A stretch of DNA of 64,000 bases, taken from contig NZ_PVMZ01000024.1 of assembly GCF_003001815.1 (NCBI RefSeq), positions 1 to 64,000 on the forward strand, read 5' to 3'. The DNA is from Actinoplanes italicus. GTDB taxonomy: Bacteria > Actinomycetota > Actinomycetes > Mycobacteriales > Micromonosporaceae. This document shows, piece after piece, positions 32,262-40,933 of this stretch (position 1 is its first letter; each line of letters begins with the position of its first letter). The position numbers and the translations under genes are program-made. The notes below the pieces were generated by a model that had not been told where the DNA came from, did no database searches, and saw only the letters and a program-made list of their open reading frames with translations.

Positions 32262-33107
32262 TCAGATGCGGTCGGCGGCGATCAGCAGGTAGTGGAAGCT
32301 GCCCTCCTGGTAGGCGGTCAGGAACGCCTCCTCGATGCCCGTTGCGACGTCGGACTTCGCGCGCAGCTGCCAGTACGGGATGGTCGCCTCGGTCAGGTCG
32401 ACCACGTTGATCGGGACCAGACCGTTGGCGGCCAGGGCCTTGAAGTACTGGCTGCGCGGGTGGATGTCGCACGTGTAGTGCTCGTTGATCTTGCTGACGG
32501 CCTTGGAACGCAGGCCGGTCACGTCGTTGGCGCAGCCCGTGATGCAGACGTAGCGGCCGCCGAACTTGAGCAGGCGGGCGAACTCCGTGTAGAGGTCGAA
32601 CAGGTCCACGTACATGGTGGTCTCGTTCGTCCAGATGGCCTGGCGGGTACCGGCCGGCAGCTGGGTCTCGAGCATGTTGCGGAAGTGGAAGCGGACCCGG
32701 GCGTTGATCCCGCGGCGGGCGGCCTGCTCGTTGGCGAAGCCGACCTGGTACTCGGAGATCGAGACGCCGTCGACCTCGCAGCCGAACCGCTGGTGGGCCA
32801 TGATGCTGGTGCCGCCGCGGCCGGAACCGCCGTCCAGGATCATGTCGTCGGCGGTGATCGGGCCCAGGTGGTCCAGCAGCAGGTCGGCCTGGGCACTCTC
32901 CAGGCGGTGCAACTCGGCGATGATCCGCTGCTCACGGGTCTCGACCGGGCCGTCCAGCACCGCGGGGTCGTACGGGCCGACGCCATAGTGGTGGTGGTAG
33001 AGGTCGTCGACCTCGCCGAGGCGCAGGTTCACCGGGTCGTCCTGGTTGGTGTTCCAGTACGCGGCTACCGACTTCTCGAAGCTCGTACGCAGGATGGTGC
33101 TGGTCAT
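32262..33107 (-). CDS. Geranyl diphosphate 2-C-methyltransferase
   Basis: The 281-aa SAM-dependent enzyme methylates C2 of geranyl diphosphate to 2-methyl-GPP, the precursor of 2-methylisoborneol. The SAM site is ILDGGSGRGGTSIMAH near residue 90. Downstream VDGVSISEYQVGFAN and GGRYVCITGC complete the class I fold. It overlaps the terpene synthase by ATGA. Context with the synthase and the encapsulin makes the assignment firm. Confidence 0.93.
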   Translation of the reverse strand: MTSTILRTSFEKSVAAYWNTNQDDPVNLRLGEVDDLYHHHYGVGPYDPAVLDGPVETREQRIIAELHRLESAQADLLLDHLGPITADDMILDGGSGRGGTSIMAHQRFGCEVDGVSISEYQVGFANEQAARRGINARVRFHFRNMLETQLPAGTRQAIWTNETTMYVDLFDLYTEFARLLKFGGRYVCITGCANDVTGLRSKAVSKINEHYTCDIHPRSQYFKALAANGLVPINVVDLTEATIPYWQLRAKSDVATGIEEAFLTAYQEGSFHYLLIAADRI

Positions 33108-34180
33108 GATCGGCTCCCGTTCTTGTTGTATCGGCCGGTGGTGGCGTGCCAGCGGCGGCTGCCGCCGAGCCAGGCCCAGGTGTCGGCGAGGAAGCGCCGC
33201 ATGTTCGGCGATCCGGTCGCGCTGAGCTGGGCGGCCAGCCCCACGAAGGTGTGCATGAGCTCGTTGTGGATCTCGACGGTCCGGGCGACGGCCTGCTTCT
33301 TCGGCAGGCCCTCGTTGAGTTCGAGCACGCGCGGCAGGTTGAAGTCGTTCTCCGACTCGCGTGAACCCGAGTGCAGGTCGTTGACGAGCACCGCCGCGTT
33401 GCCGGCGGTGGTGAAGGCGCGGCGCACGTCCGGGTGGTAGAACTCGTGCGGCGACAGCTCGTAGCCGGCCAGCACGTCGATCAGGATCATCGGCGGCAGG
33501 TAGCTGTTGAGATGCCGCTGGACGAGGTACTCCCAGACCGGCGGGGTGCGCTTGTTGACGTGCCAGTCCGCCTCCTGCGTCCACGCCAGGAAGAGGATCG
33601 CCATCTGGTGCTGGAAGCGGCCCATCTGGGCCGAGGTGGCGTAGCGGGCCAGGTGCTCCATGGCGGTGCGGAACGCCTCCGAGATCGGCTCCAGCCGGTG
33701 GTACCCGGCCATGTCGGTGGCGTAGCGCGGGACCAGCTGCGCCGGGTCGACGATCGACAGCAGCCTGGCCATCCGGGAGCCGACCACCGCCGGGTCGGCG
33801 CCGAGCTCCACCTCGTCGACGTAGTAGTCGTCGGCGGCCCACTCGGCGACCAGGCATTTCGTGGCCATGAGCAGGCGGTCCGGGTCGTTGACGGCGGGGT
33901 GGGCGAGCATCATGTATCGGCCGAAGCCGTACGACCTCAGCTTGTCCAGGTTGCCGTCGTAGATACCTACACTTCTCGCCCAATCGACGAGCATGTCGTC
34001 GACGAGGTCTCCCAGGGCCGGGTCGTCCCTGATCGCGTCGGGGCAGAACAACTGGTCGTCCCGGGGCGGCGCGACCAGGGGTCCGGCGAAGGCGCGCATC
34101 GCGGACATGCCGAGCGGTGGCGGCAGGAGGCGGGCGAGGTCCGGAGGCGGTGAGCCCGAGATGTCGGAGATTACGGACAT
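33104..34180 (-). CDS. 2-methylisoborneol synthase (terpene cyclase)
   Basis: The 358-aa class I terpene synthase has the acidic metal motif DDYYVDE and the NSE motif NDLHSGSRE, and ends with RRWHATTGRY. It cyclises 2-methyl-GPP to the earthy odorant 2-methylisoborneol. The N-terminus of about 45 residues is proline-rich (SPPPDLARLLPPPLG) and shorter than the disordered N-terminus of many relatives; in Family 2B encapsulin systems that region directs loading into the shell. Its start overlaps the encapsulin stop by one base (TGATG). Confidence 0.93.
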   Translation of the reverse strand: MSVISDISGSPPPDLARLLPPPLGMSAMRAFAGPLVAPPRDDQLFCPDAIRDDPALGDLVDDMLVDWARSVGIYDGNLDKLRSYGFGRYMMLAHPAVNDPDRLLMATKCLVAEWAADDYYVDEVELGADPAVVGSRMARLLSIVDPAQLVPRYATDMAGYHRLEPISEAFRTAMEHLARYATSAQMGRFQHQMAILFLAWTQEADWHVNKRTPPVWEYLVQRHLNSYLPPMILIDVLAGYELSPHEFYHPDVRRAFTTAGNAAVLVNDLHSGSRESENDFNLPRVLELNEGLPKKQAVARTVEIHNELMHTFVGLAAQLSATGSPNMRRFLADTWAWLGGSRRWHATTGRYNKNGSRS

Positions 34181-35613
34181 CAGTGGGACAGCTCGACGTG
34201 GTCGAGGATGCCGAGCGCGTCCGGCACCAGCACCGCCGCCGAATAGTAGGCGCTCACCAGGTACGACATGATCGCCTGCTCGCTGATCCCCATGAACCGT
34301 GCGTTGAGTCCCGGCTGGTACTCGTCCGGCAGCCCGGTCTGGTGCAGGCCGACCACACCCTGGTCCGCCTCCCCGGTCCGCATCGCCAGGATCGACGTGG
34401 TGTGGGTGTGGCTGATCGGGATCTTGCCGGACGGCAGGATCGGCACACCGCGCCAGGACGGGACCGTGTGGCCGTCCATCTCCACCGGCGGCGGGTAGAT
34501 GCCCCGCTTGCTGCACTCGCGCCCGAACGCGGCGATCGCCTGCGGGTGCGCCAGGAAGAACTTCGTGCTGCGCCGCATCGACAGCAGCTCGTCGAGGTCG
34601 TCCGGGGTCGGCGGGCCGCTGCGGGTGTGGATGCGCTGCCGCAGGTCGGCGTTGTGCAGCAGGCCGAACTCGCGGTTGTTGACCAGTTCGTACTCCTGGC
34701 GCTCGCGCAGTGCCTCGACGGTCAGGCGCAGCTGCTGCTCCAGCTGGTTCATCGGCTCGTTGTAGAGATCCGCGACACGGGTGTGGATGCGCAGGACCGT
34801 CTGGGCGACGCTCAGCTCGTACTCGCGGGGGTTGGTCTCGTAGTCGACATAGGTCCCGGCCAGCGTGGGCTCGCCGGTGTGGCCGGCGGCGACCGCGATC
34901 TCGGCCTCACCGTGCTTGTTCTGCGGGCGGCGGCTGTTGGCCCGGAACCCCTCGACGTGATCGCGCAGCATCTCGCTGCGAGCGATCAGCTCGGCGAACG
35001 CGGAGCGGGGCAGCGCCAGGATGGTGACGGCGGTCATCGCCTTGGCGGTGTACCCCCAGATCGGCTCGTCCTCGACGAGCACCCGCTCGCCGAACTTCTC
35101 GCCGTCGGCCAGCACGCCGATGCTGAGCGGGTCGCCGTAGGTGCCGACGCCGACCTTGTCCACCTTGCCGTGCGCGATCAGGTACAGGTTGTCGGCGACC
35201 GAGCCGAACTCGACGATCACCTGACCGGGCTGGTACTCCTGCTGGACGAACCGGTCGGCGATGGCGCTCAGCAGCTCCTCGTCGTCGATGCCGCCGAGGA
35301 CCGCGATCTCGCGCAGCTCCGTCGGGACCACCTGGACCACTGCGCCGGTGTTGGTGAAGGTGAGCCGGCCGTCCCCGAGCCGGTAGGTCATCCGCCGGTT
35401 CACCCGGTAGGTGCCGCCGGCCACCTCGACCCAGGGCAGCTTCCGCAGCAGCCACCGGGAGGAGATCTCCTGCATCTGCGGGACGGACTTGGTGGTGTGG
35501 GTCAGGTTCCGTGCGGCAGTGGTGCTGAGACTCTGCCGATACTTCTGGTCCTGTTCCTCACGGGTTTCCGCCGGTTTCACTGAACTGGTCACGGTGGTTA
35601 CGCCCCGTTTCAT
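34180..35613 (-). CDS. Family 2B encapsulin shell protein with cyclic-nucleotide-type domain
   Basis: The 477-aa protein matches the Family 2B encapsulins that accompany 2-MIB synthase. An HK97-like shell fold is split by a cNMP-binding-like domain (about residues 105-230: QEYQPGQVIVEFGSVADNLYLI, then GEKFGERVLVEDEP). Residues such as HTHTTSILAMRTGE and NARFMGISEQAIMSYLV belong to the C-terminal shell part. The phosphate-binding cassette lacks the arginine used by CRP-like proteins, so ligand binding is uncertain. The ATG at 35613 has no clear ribosome-binding site; a GTG seven codons in is an alternative. It is the first gene of the 2-MIB operon. Confidence 0.9.
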   Translation of the reverse strand: MKRGVTTVTSSVKPAETREEQDQKYRQSLSTTAARNLTHTTKSVPQMQEISSRWLLRKLPWVEVAGGTYRVNRRMTYRLGDGRLTFTNTGAVVQVVPTELREIAVLGGIDDEELLSAIADRFVQQEYQPGQVIVEFGSVADNLYLIAHGKVDKVGVGTYGDPLSIGVLADGEKFGERVLVEDEPIWGYTAKAMTAVTILALPRSAFAELIARSEMLRDHVEGFRANSRRPQNKHGEAEIAVAAGHTGEPTLAGTYVDYETNPREYELSVAQTVLRIHTRVADLYNEPMNQLEQQLRLTVEALRERQEYELVNNREFGLLHNADLRQRIHTRSGPPTPDDLDELLSMRRSTKFFLAHPQAIAAFGRECSKRGIYPPPVEMDGHTVPSWRGVPILPSGKIPISHTHTTSILAMRTGEADQGVVGLHQTGLPDEYQPGLNARFMGISEQAIMSYLVSAYYSAAVLVPDALGILDHVELSH

Positions 35614-35786
35614 CCGGAATAAGGCTTACGTCTAGCCCGTTTTATCCCAGCTCAGAGGCCTTTTTCCAGTGTTTGCCGATACCGGTGAGCCGCCCGGGGC
35701 CGGACCAGGGATTCACCCTGGGGCGACCCGGGGGTCCGCCGAGCGAGAGTCGTTGCTGTCACCGAAACGCTGTGAGGAGCAAGACG

Positions 35787-36398
35787 ATGGTGGACTTCAA
35801 GATCGAGGTCGTGGTGCTGCCGGTCTCGGACGTGGACCGGTCCCGCGAGTTCTACAAGAACATCGGCTTCCGCGAGGACGTCGACTTCTCCGGCCCCGGC
35901 GGCTTCCGGGTCGTGCACCTCACCCCGCCCGGATCGGCCGCGTCGATCATCATCGGCTCGGGTGTCACCGACGCCGGGCCCGGCACGTCCAAGGGCGTCC
36001 ACATCGTCGTGGACGACATCCTCGCCGCCCACGAGCACCTGACCGCCCACGGGGTCGAGGTGAGCGAGGTCTTCCACGACACGGGCGGCGTCTTCCACCA
36101 TGCGGGAACCGCTGCCCGGGCCGGTGGCCCGCACCCCGACCGGCAGTCCTACGGCTCGTTCCTGTCCTTCACCGACCCGGACGGCAACGAGTTCTTCCTG
36201 CAGGAGGTCACCCAGCGCGGCCCGGGCCGGATCAGCCACGTCGTCTACGGCTCGGTCGCCGAGGTCGAGCAGGCCCTCCGCGACGCCGCGACCGCCCACG
36301 GCGAGTACGAGGCCGGCGAGCTCGGCGGACGCCACGACGAGAACTGGCCCGCCTGGTACGCCGCCCACATGGCCCGGGCCGCCGGCCTCGGCTCCTGA
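35787..36398 (+). CDS. VOC/glyoxalase-family protein
   Basis: The 203-aa protein has the paired beta-alpha-beta modules of the vicinal oxygen chelate superfamily: VVLPVSDVDRSREFYKNIGF at the start and SFTDPDGNEFFLQEV at the metal-site end. The C-terminal 45 residues (GEYEAGELGGRHDENWPAWYAAHM) form an extra tail common in actinobacterial members of unknown role. The ATG follows GAGGAGC. A strong terminator follows. Confidence 0.85.
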   Translation: MVDFKIEVVVLPVSDVDRSREFYKNIGFREDVDFSGPGGFRVVHLTPPGSAASIIIGSGVTDAGPGTSKGVHIVVDDILAAHEHLTAHGVEVSEVFHDTGGVFHHAGTAARAGGPHPDRQSYGSFLSFTDPDGNEFFLQEVTQRGPGRISHVVYGSVAEVEQALRDAATAHGEYEAGELGGRHDENWPAWYAAHMARAAGLGS

Positions 36399-36410
36399 AC
36401 CCCTCCGATC

Positions 36411-36450
36411 CGGCCCGTGCCCCACGTCACCGCGCGTGGGGCACGGGCCG
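36411..36450. terminator. Bidirectional hairpin terminator
   Basis: A perfect 16-bp stem, CGGCCCGTGCCCCACG with CGTGGGGCACGGGCCG, has an eight-base loop. It lies between the convergent VOC and SRPBCC genes and can end both. Confidence 0.88.
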
Positions 36451-36458
36451 TTGGTGCG

Positions 36459-36905
36459 TCACGCGTGCGTACGCTCCTCGACCGCCCTGATGGTCCGGTC
36501 GAGGGCCTTGCCCAGGAACGGCTTCGCGACCGTGCCCAGCAGGAAGCCGACCACCCTGCCCTTGAGGTTCCGGCCGTCCCGGACCACCACCGCGTCGAGG
36601 ATCGTGGTGCCGTCCGGCCGGCGGGTCAGGGTGTAGGTGTGCCCCGACGCGCCACCCCACACGTTGGAGTCGGTCGTCGTCATCACGATCCGGTCCGGGT
36701 CCGACCAGTCGTAGCTGAGCCGCTCCCAGACACCGCCGCCGCCCTCGGTCACGTCCGCGTACGTCGGACCCAGCTCGTGCACCCGCAGCGCCTCGTCCGC
36801 GCTGTTGCCGAAGATCTTCGACCGGCCCGGGCCGAAATCGGTGATCGCGGCGAGGAACTGCTCGGGGGTCACCCTCATGGTTTTGTGGAAGCGAATCGTC
36901 GACAT
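36459..36905 (-). CDS. SRPBCC-family protein
   Basis: The 148-aa protein begins FHKTMRVTPEQFLAAITDFG and has the beta-rich middle and long C-terminal helix of the START/SRPBCC ligand-binding fold (polyketide cyclase/dehydratase-like). No catalytic residue is diagnostic. The ATG at 36905 is preceded by GAGG on the reverse strand. It is divergent from the LuxR gene at 37024. Confidence 0.78.
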   Translation of the reverse strand: MSTIRFHKTMRVTPEQFLAAITDFGPGRSKIFGNSADEALRVHELGPTYADVTEGGGGVWERLSYDWSDPDRIVMTTTDSNVWGGASGHTYTLTRRPDGTTILDAVVVRDGRNLKGRVVGFLLGTVAKPFLGKALDRTIRAVEERTHA

Positions 36906-37023
36906 GAGGAGAGCCTCGCCGCCGGACGGACCGCGTCGAACCCGGGTATGACCCTGGCGGACACCCGGGCCCGGTAGTGTGCCGACGCCGGGGACCGGCA
37001 CCGGGCGAAGGGGGCAGCGGGCT

Positions 37024-39717
37024 GTGGAACTGCGAGGACGCCACCGCGAGCGTGACACCCTCGACCGGCTGCTGCGCGACGTACGCGCCGGTCACAGCCG
37101 TGTTCTCGTGGTCCGCGGCGAGGCCGGCGTCGGCAAGTCCGCGCTGCTGGACTACCTGACCGGGCACGCGCCGGCCGGCCGGGTGCTGCGCTCCGCGGGC
37201 GTCGAACCGGAGACCGAGCTGGCCTACTCTGCGCTGCAGCAGCTCTGCGCGCCCCTGCTGGAGCACCTCGGCAAGCTGCCCGAGCCGCAGCGCGAGGCGC
37301 TGTCGACCGCGTTCGGCCTGAGCAGCGGCCGCCCGCCGGAGGGACTGATCGTCGGTCTCGCGGTGCTCGGCCTGCTCGCCGAGGCCGCCGCCGGGCAGCC
37401 GCTGATCTGCGTGGTCGACGACGCCCAGTGGCTGGACCGGATGTCCGAGGTCATCCTCACCTTCGTGGCCCGGAGGCTGGACTCCGAGTCGGTGGCCCTG
37501 ATCTTCGGGGTCCGCGGCGCTCAGCTCGCGGGCCTGCCCGAGCTGGTGGTGGAGGGCCTGCCGGAGGCCGAGGCCCGGCTGCTGCTCGACTCGGTGCTGC
37601 CCGGCCTGGTCGACGCCCATGTCCGCGACCGGATCATCGCCGAGACCCGCGGCAACCCGCTGGCCCTGCTCGAACTGCCCCGCGATCTGTCCCCGGCCGA
37701 ACTGGCCTTCGGGTACGGCGGCCAGCGAGCCGCCCAGGACGGCAGCGTCGCCGATCGGGTGGAGGCGACCTTCCAGCGCCGCGTCGAGGCCCTGCCCGCC
37801 GACTCCCGCCGCCTGCTGCTGGCCGCCGCCGTCGAACCGGTCGGCGACGTGCCGCTGCTCTGGCGCGCGGCCGCCCGGCTGGAGATCGGCCCGGCGGCGG
37901 CCGCGCCCCTGGAGACGGCCGGCCTCGTCGAACTCGGTGCGCGGGTCCGGTTCCGGCACCCGCTCGTCCGGTCGGCCGTCTGGCGCTCGGCCGCGGCCGG
38001 CGACCTGCGGGCCGTCCACCACGCGCTCGCCGAGGTCACCGACGGCGACCGCGACCCGGACCGGCGCGCCTGGCACCGCGCGCACGCCGCGATCGGCCCC
38101 GACGAGGACGTCGCCGCGGAACTGGAACGCTCCGCCGGCCGCGCCCTGGCCCGGGGCGGACGGGCCGCGGCCGCCTCGTTCCTGGAACGGGCCGCCGAAC
38201 TCACCCTCGACCCGGAGGCCCGCGCCGCCCGTACCCTGGCCGCCGCCCGCGCCCGATTCGCCTCCGGTGCCGTCGCCGCCGTGCCGGAGCTGCTCGCCGC
38301 CGCCGAACTCGGCCCGTACGACCCGGTGCGCCAGGCCGGGATCGAGCGCCTCCGGGCGCGGGTGGCGTTCACCGTCAACGCCGGCCGGTCGGCCGTGAAC
38401 CCGCTGCTCGAGGCGGCCGGGAAGCTGGCCGTCCTGGACCCTGCCGCGTCCCGGGCCACCTACCTTTCGGCGCTCGGCGCGGCCGCGAACGCCGGCCGGT
38501 TCGCGCCCGGCGACCTACGCCGGGCCGCCGAGGCCGCCCGGAACGTGCCGCCCGGCGACGAGCCGGCCGGACGCCTGCTGGCCGCCTTCACGGCGTGGAG
38601 CCTGGACGGGCACGCGGCCGCCGCGCCGCTGTTCACCCGGGCGCTGGCCTCGGTCAGCGCGGAGAGCGACCTGGACCTGCAGTGGATGGCAGGGATGGCC
38701 GAGCACGAGGTCTTCGACGACGCCGGGTTCCTGTCACGCACCGAGCGGACGGTGACGGTCGCCCGCCGCGAGGGGCTGCTCGCGTTGCTGCCCAGTGCGC
38801 TCACGTTCCGGGCCACGGCGCTGCTCTACGCGGGCCGGTTCGCCGACGCGTCCGACCTGCTCGACGAGGCGGAGGCGCTGGCGTACGCGACCGGCCCGTC
38901 CCCGCATCCGGCGACCGCCGCGATCCTGGCCGCCCACCGGGGCCGCTCCGGTCCGGCGCTGGAACGAATCGAGTCGCTGCGCTCGGAGGCCGAGGAGGGT
39001 GGGGTGGGCTGGCTGCTCGGGGTGGCCGGATACGCGCGGGCGGTGCTGCACAACGGGCTCGGCGACTACCCGGCCGCGCTGGCGGCGGCCCGGGAGGCCA
39101 CCGGGCACGAGGACCTGGCCGTGTTCCGGTGGGGTCTCGGTGAGCTCGTCGAGGCGGCTGCCCGTACCCACGAAATGGATCTTGCCGAAGAGGCCCGGGA
39201 CCGCCTCGCCGCGCGTGCCGCCGTCGTCGAAGGCGGATGGGCTCGCGGCACGCGGGCCCTGGCGGACGCGCTCGCCGGACCCGCCGGCCGGGCGGAGGAG
39301 CACTACCGGGAGGCGATCGAGCAGCTCGCGACCACCCGGCTGGACCTGCAGACCGCGCGGGCGCGGCTGCTGTACGGCGAGTGGCTGCGGCGCGAGAACC
39401 GGCGGGCCGACGCGCGGCTCCAGCTGCGCCCGGCATACGACGCGTTCGCGGCGATGGGTGCCGAGGGCTTCGCCGAACGGGCCGGGCGTGAGTTGCTGGC
39501 CACCGGGGAGACTGTCCGGAAAAGATCAACGGGGGTACGGGCGGAGCTCACCTCTCAGGAGTCGCAGATCGCCAGGCTGGCCGCCGCGGGACGGACGAAC
39601 CCGGAGATCGGGGCGGTCCTGTTCCTCAGCCCGCGCACGGTCGAGTGGCACCTCCGCAAGGTCTTCACCAAGCTCGGCGTCACCTCCCGCCGCGAACTGG
39701 CCAATTCAGGCTCCTAG
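37024..39717 (+). CDS. Large LuxR-family ATPase regulator (LAL)
   Basis: The 897-aa protein has the full LAL build: N-terminal ATPase with Walker A GEAGVGKSALL (residues 33-43) and Walker B LICVVDDAQWL, a long helical TPR-like middle, and a C-terminal LuxR helix-turn-helix (LTSQESQIARLAAAGRTNPE and LSPRTVEWHLRKVFTKLGV). These ATP-dependent activators control catabolic or secondary-metabolite genes. The GTG at 37024 begins the conserved region and is preceded by a G-rich site. The last 12 bp overlap the convergent hydrolase gene. Confidence 0.9.
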   Translation: MELRGRHRERDTLDRLLRDVRAGHSRVLVVRGEAGVGKSALLDYLTGHAPAGRVLRSAGVEPETELAYSALQQLCAPLLEHLGKLPEPQREALSTAFGLSSGRPPEGLIVGLAVLGLLAEAAAGQPLICVVDDAQWLDRMSEVILTFVARRLDSESVALIFGVRGAQLAGLPELVVEGLPEAEARLLLDSVLPGLVDAHVRDRIIAETRGNPLALLELPRDLSPAELAFGYGGQRAAQDGSVADRVEATFQRRVEALPADSRRLLLAAAVEPVGDVPLLWRAAARLEIGPAAAAPLETAGLVELGARVRFRHPLVRSAVWRSAAAGDLRAVHHALAEVTDGDRDPDRRAWHRAHAAIGPDEDVAAELERSAGRALARGGRAAAASFLERAAELTLDPEARAARTLAAARARFASGAVAAVPELLAAAELGPYDPVRQAGIERLRARVAFTVNAGRSAVNPLLEAAGKLAVLDPAASRATYLSALGAAANAGRFAPGDLRRAAEAARNVPPGDEPAGRLLAAFTAWSLDGHAAAAPLFTRALASVSAESDLDLQWMAGMAEHEVFDDAGFLSRTERTVTVARREGLLALLPSALTFRATALLYAGRFADASDLLDEAEALAYATGPSPHPATAAILAAHRGRSGPALERIESLRSEAEEGGVGWLLGVAGYARAVLHNGLGDYPAALAAAREATGHEDLAVFRWGLGELVEAAARTHEMDLAEEARDRLAARAAVVEGGWARGTRALADALAGPAGRAEEHYREAIEQLATTRLDLQTARARLLYGEWLRRENRRADARLQLRPAYDAFAAMGAEGFAERAGRELLATGETVRKRSTGVRAELTSQESQIARLAAAGRTNPEIGAVLFLSPRTVEWHLRKVFTKLGVTSRRELANSGS

Positions 39718-40497
39718 GAAGTCCTCGACGAGCTTGACGAACTGTTCGGGCTGCTCCACCCACGGCCGGTGACCGGATTCGGTCATGACTTCAAGATGGG
39801 CGTACGGGTGAGCGCCCGCCACCAGCCGCGCCGGCGCCGTGCCGATCATCCCGTCCGAGGCCCCGGCCAGCACCAGCGCCGGCGCGAGCACCGGCCCCGG
39901 CGTGGCCGTACCCGCATAGAACGCCTCCCGGAACCACGGCAGCGCGTTGGCGTGCCCCGGCACGTACTCGCGCCGCCGCGCGGGCGTCCACCGGTGCCAG
40001 TGGAACGGCGCCATCCGTGCCGCCGCGAACGGCCCCGTCGCGTCCGCGGCCTGCGGATACCAGGGCTCGGCGGCACGGGCGGCCCGGATCGCGGCCACCT
40101 CGGCCCGGTCGATGTCCCGCCCCGCCCGCCCGATCGGCGTCACCAGCACAAGGCGCCGCACCCGGCCGGGACGCCGCACCGCGTACTCCTGGGCGGTCAG
40201 CGATCCCGCCGAGTGCGCCAGGATGTCCACCCGGTCCAGCCCCAGATGCTCCCGCAGCGCGTCCAGGTCGTCGGCCTGCGCCGTGAACGAGACCGTCGAC
40301 CGGTCCTCGGGAACCTCCGAACGGCCACCGGCCCGGGCATCGGCCAGGACCAGCCCGCGAACCGCCGACAGGCCGCCCAGATCGCCGAGGTAGCGCACGT
40401 CCATGCCGGGTCCGCCGGGCAGCACCAGGAGCGGCGGTCCGTCCCCGGCCACCTCATACCACAGGCGCAGACCGTCGGCGGCGGAGTAGTACGGCAT
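39706..40497 (-). CDS. Alpha/beta hydrolase
   Basis: The 263-aa protein is an alpha/beta-hydrolase-fold enzyme, related to proline iminopeptidase-like and epoxide-hydrolase-like members. It shows LVLPGGPGMDVRYLG (oxyanion region), the nucleophile elbow AHSAGS, a catalytic acid in GASDGM and the histidine in TESGHRPWVE. The substrate is unknown. It converges on the LuxR gene with a 12-bp overlap of the 3' ends. Confidence 0.85.
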   Translation of the reverse strand: MPYYSAADGLRLWYEVAGDGPPLLVLPGGPGMDVRYLGDLGGLSAVRGLVLADARAGGRSEVPEDRSTVSFTAQADDLDALREHLGLDRVDILAHSAGSLTAQEYAVRRPGRVRRLVLVTPIGRAGRDIDRAEVAAIRAARAAEPWYPQAADATGPFAAARMAPFHWHRWTPARRREYVPGHANALPWFREAFYAGTATPGPVLAPALVLAGASDGMIGTAPARLVAGAHPYAHLEVMTESGHRPWVEQPEQFVKLVEDFLGA

Positions 40498-40551
40498 CCG
40501 GCGATCCTGCCACGACGATTGGAACGCACGGTCTCGGGCAATCTTGACAGG

Positions 40552-40869
40552 GTGAACTGGCTCGAATTCGCTCTGCTCCACGTCGACGAGGCCTGCACCG
40601 TCCAGGTGGCGGCGCCCGGCCGGAGCCCGGTGCCCGTCGGCCCCTGCGTCATCGCCCGGCGCCCGGACGGCGCCACCGTGCTCTGTCCTCCGGACACCGT
40701 AGCCCCGCCGGGTACGCGGATCACCCTGCCCGCCGGCGAGACCGTCGAGGTGGTCGCCACGGTGCATCTGGCCGCTCTCGGCACCCGGCTGCCCGAGCAC
40801 CAGCAGCTCGACGTGGCCGGCCGCGGTCCGGCTCGTCAGCCCTGCCGGGCGACCGGGAGACGCTGGTAA
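40552..40869 (+). CDS. Small hypothetical protein
   Basis: This 105-aa frame starts at a GTG and encodes a beta-rich peptide (CTVQVAAPGRSP, ITLPAGETVEVVATVHLA) with a basic tail. Codon use is typical of real genes here, and it fits between flanking genes without overlap. No family was recognised, and no good ribosome-binding site is present. Confidence 0.5.
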   Translation: MNWLEFALLHVDEACTVQVAAPGRSPVPVGPCVIARRPDGATVLCPPDTVAPPGTRITLPAGETVEVVATVHLAALGTRLPEHQQLDVAGRGPARQPCRATGRRW

Positions 40870-40933
40870 CACTCAAGATCCCCCTCCGGGGTCCGATAGT
40901 TGGGACGTGCGGCCCGCATCCCTGTTCTCGGAG

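Noticed and set aside
32218..32410. A forward ORF with a good ribosome-binding site (ATG at 32219) opposite the methyltransferase end
   Set aside because: Its sequence is almost all Arg/Pro/Ser and antisense to the conserved methyltransferase C-terminus. The upstream GGAGGAG is probably chance.
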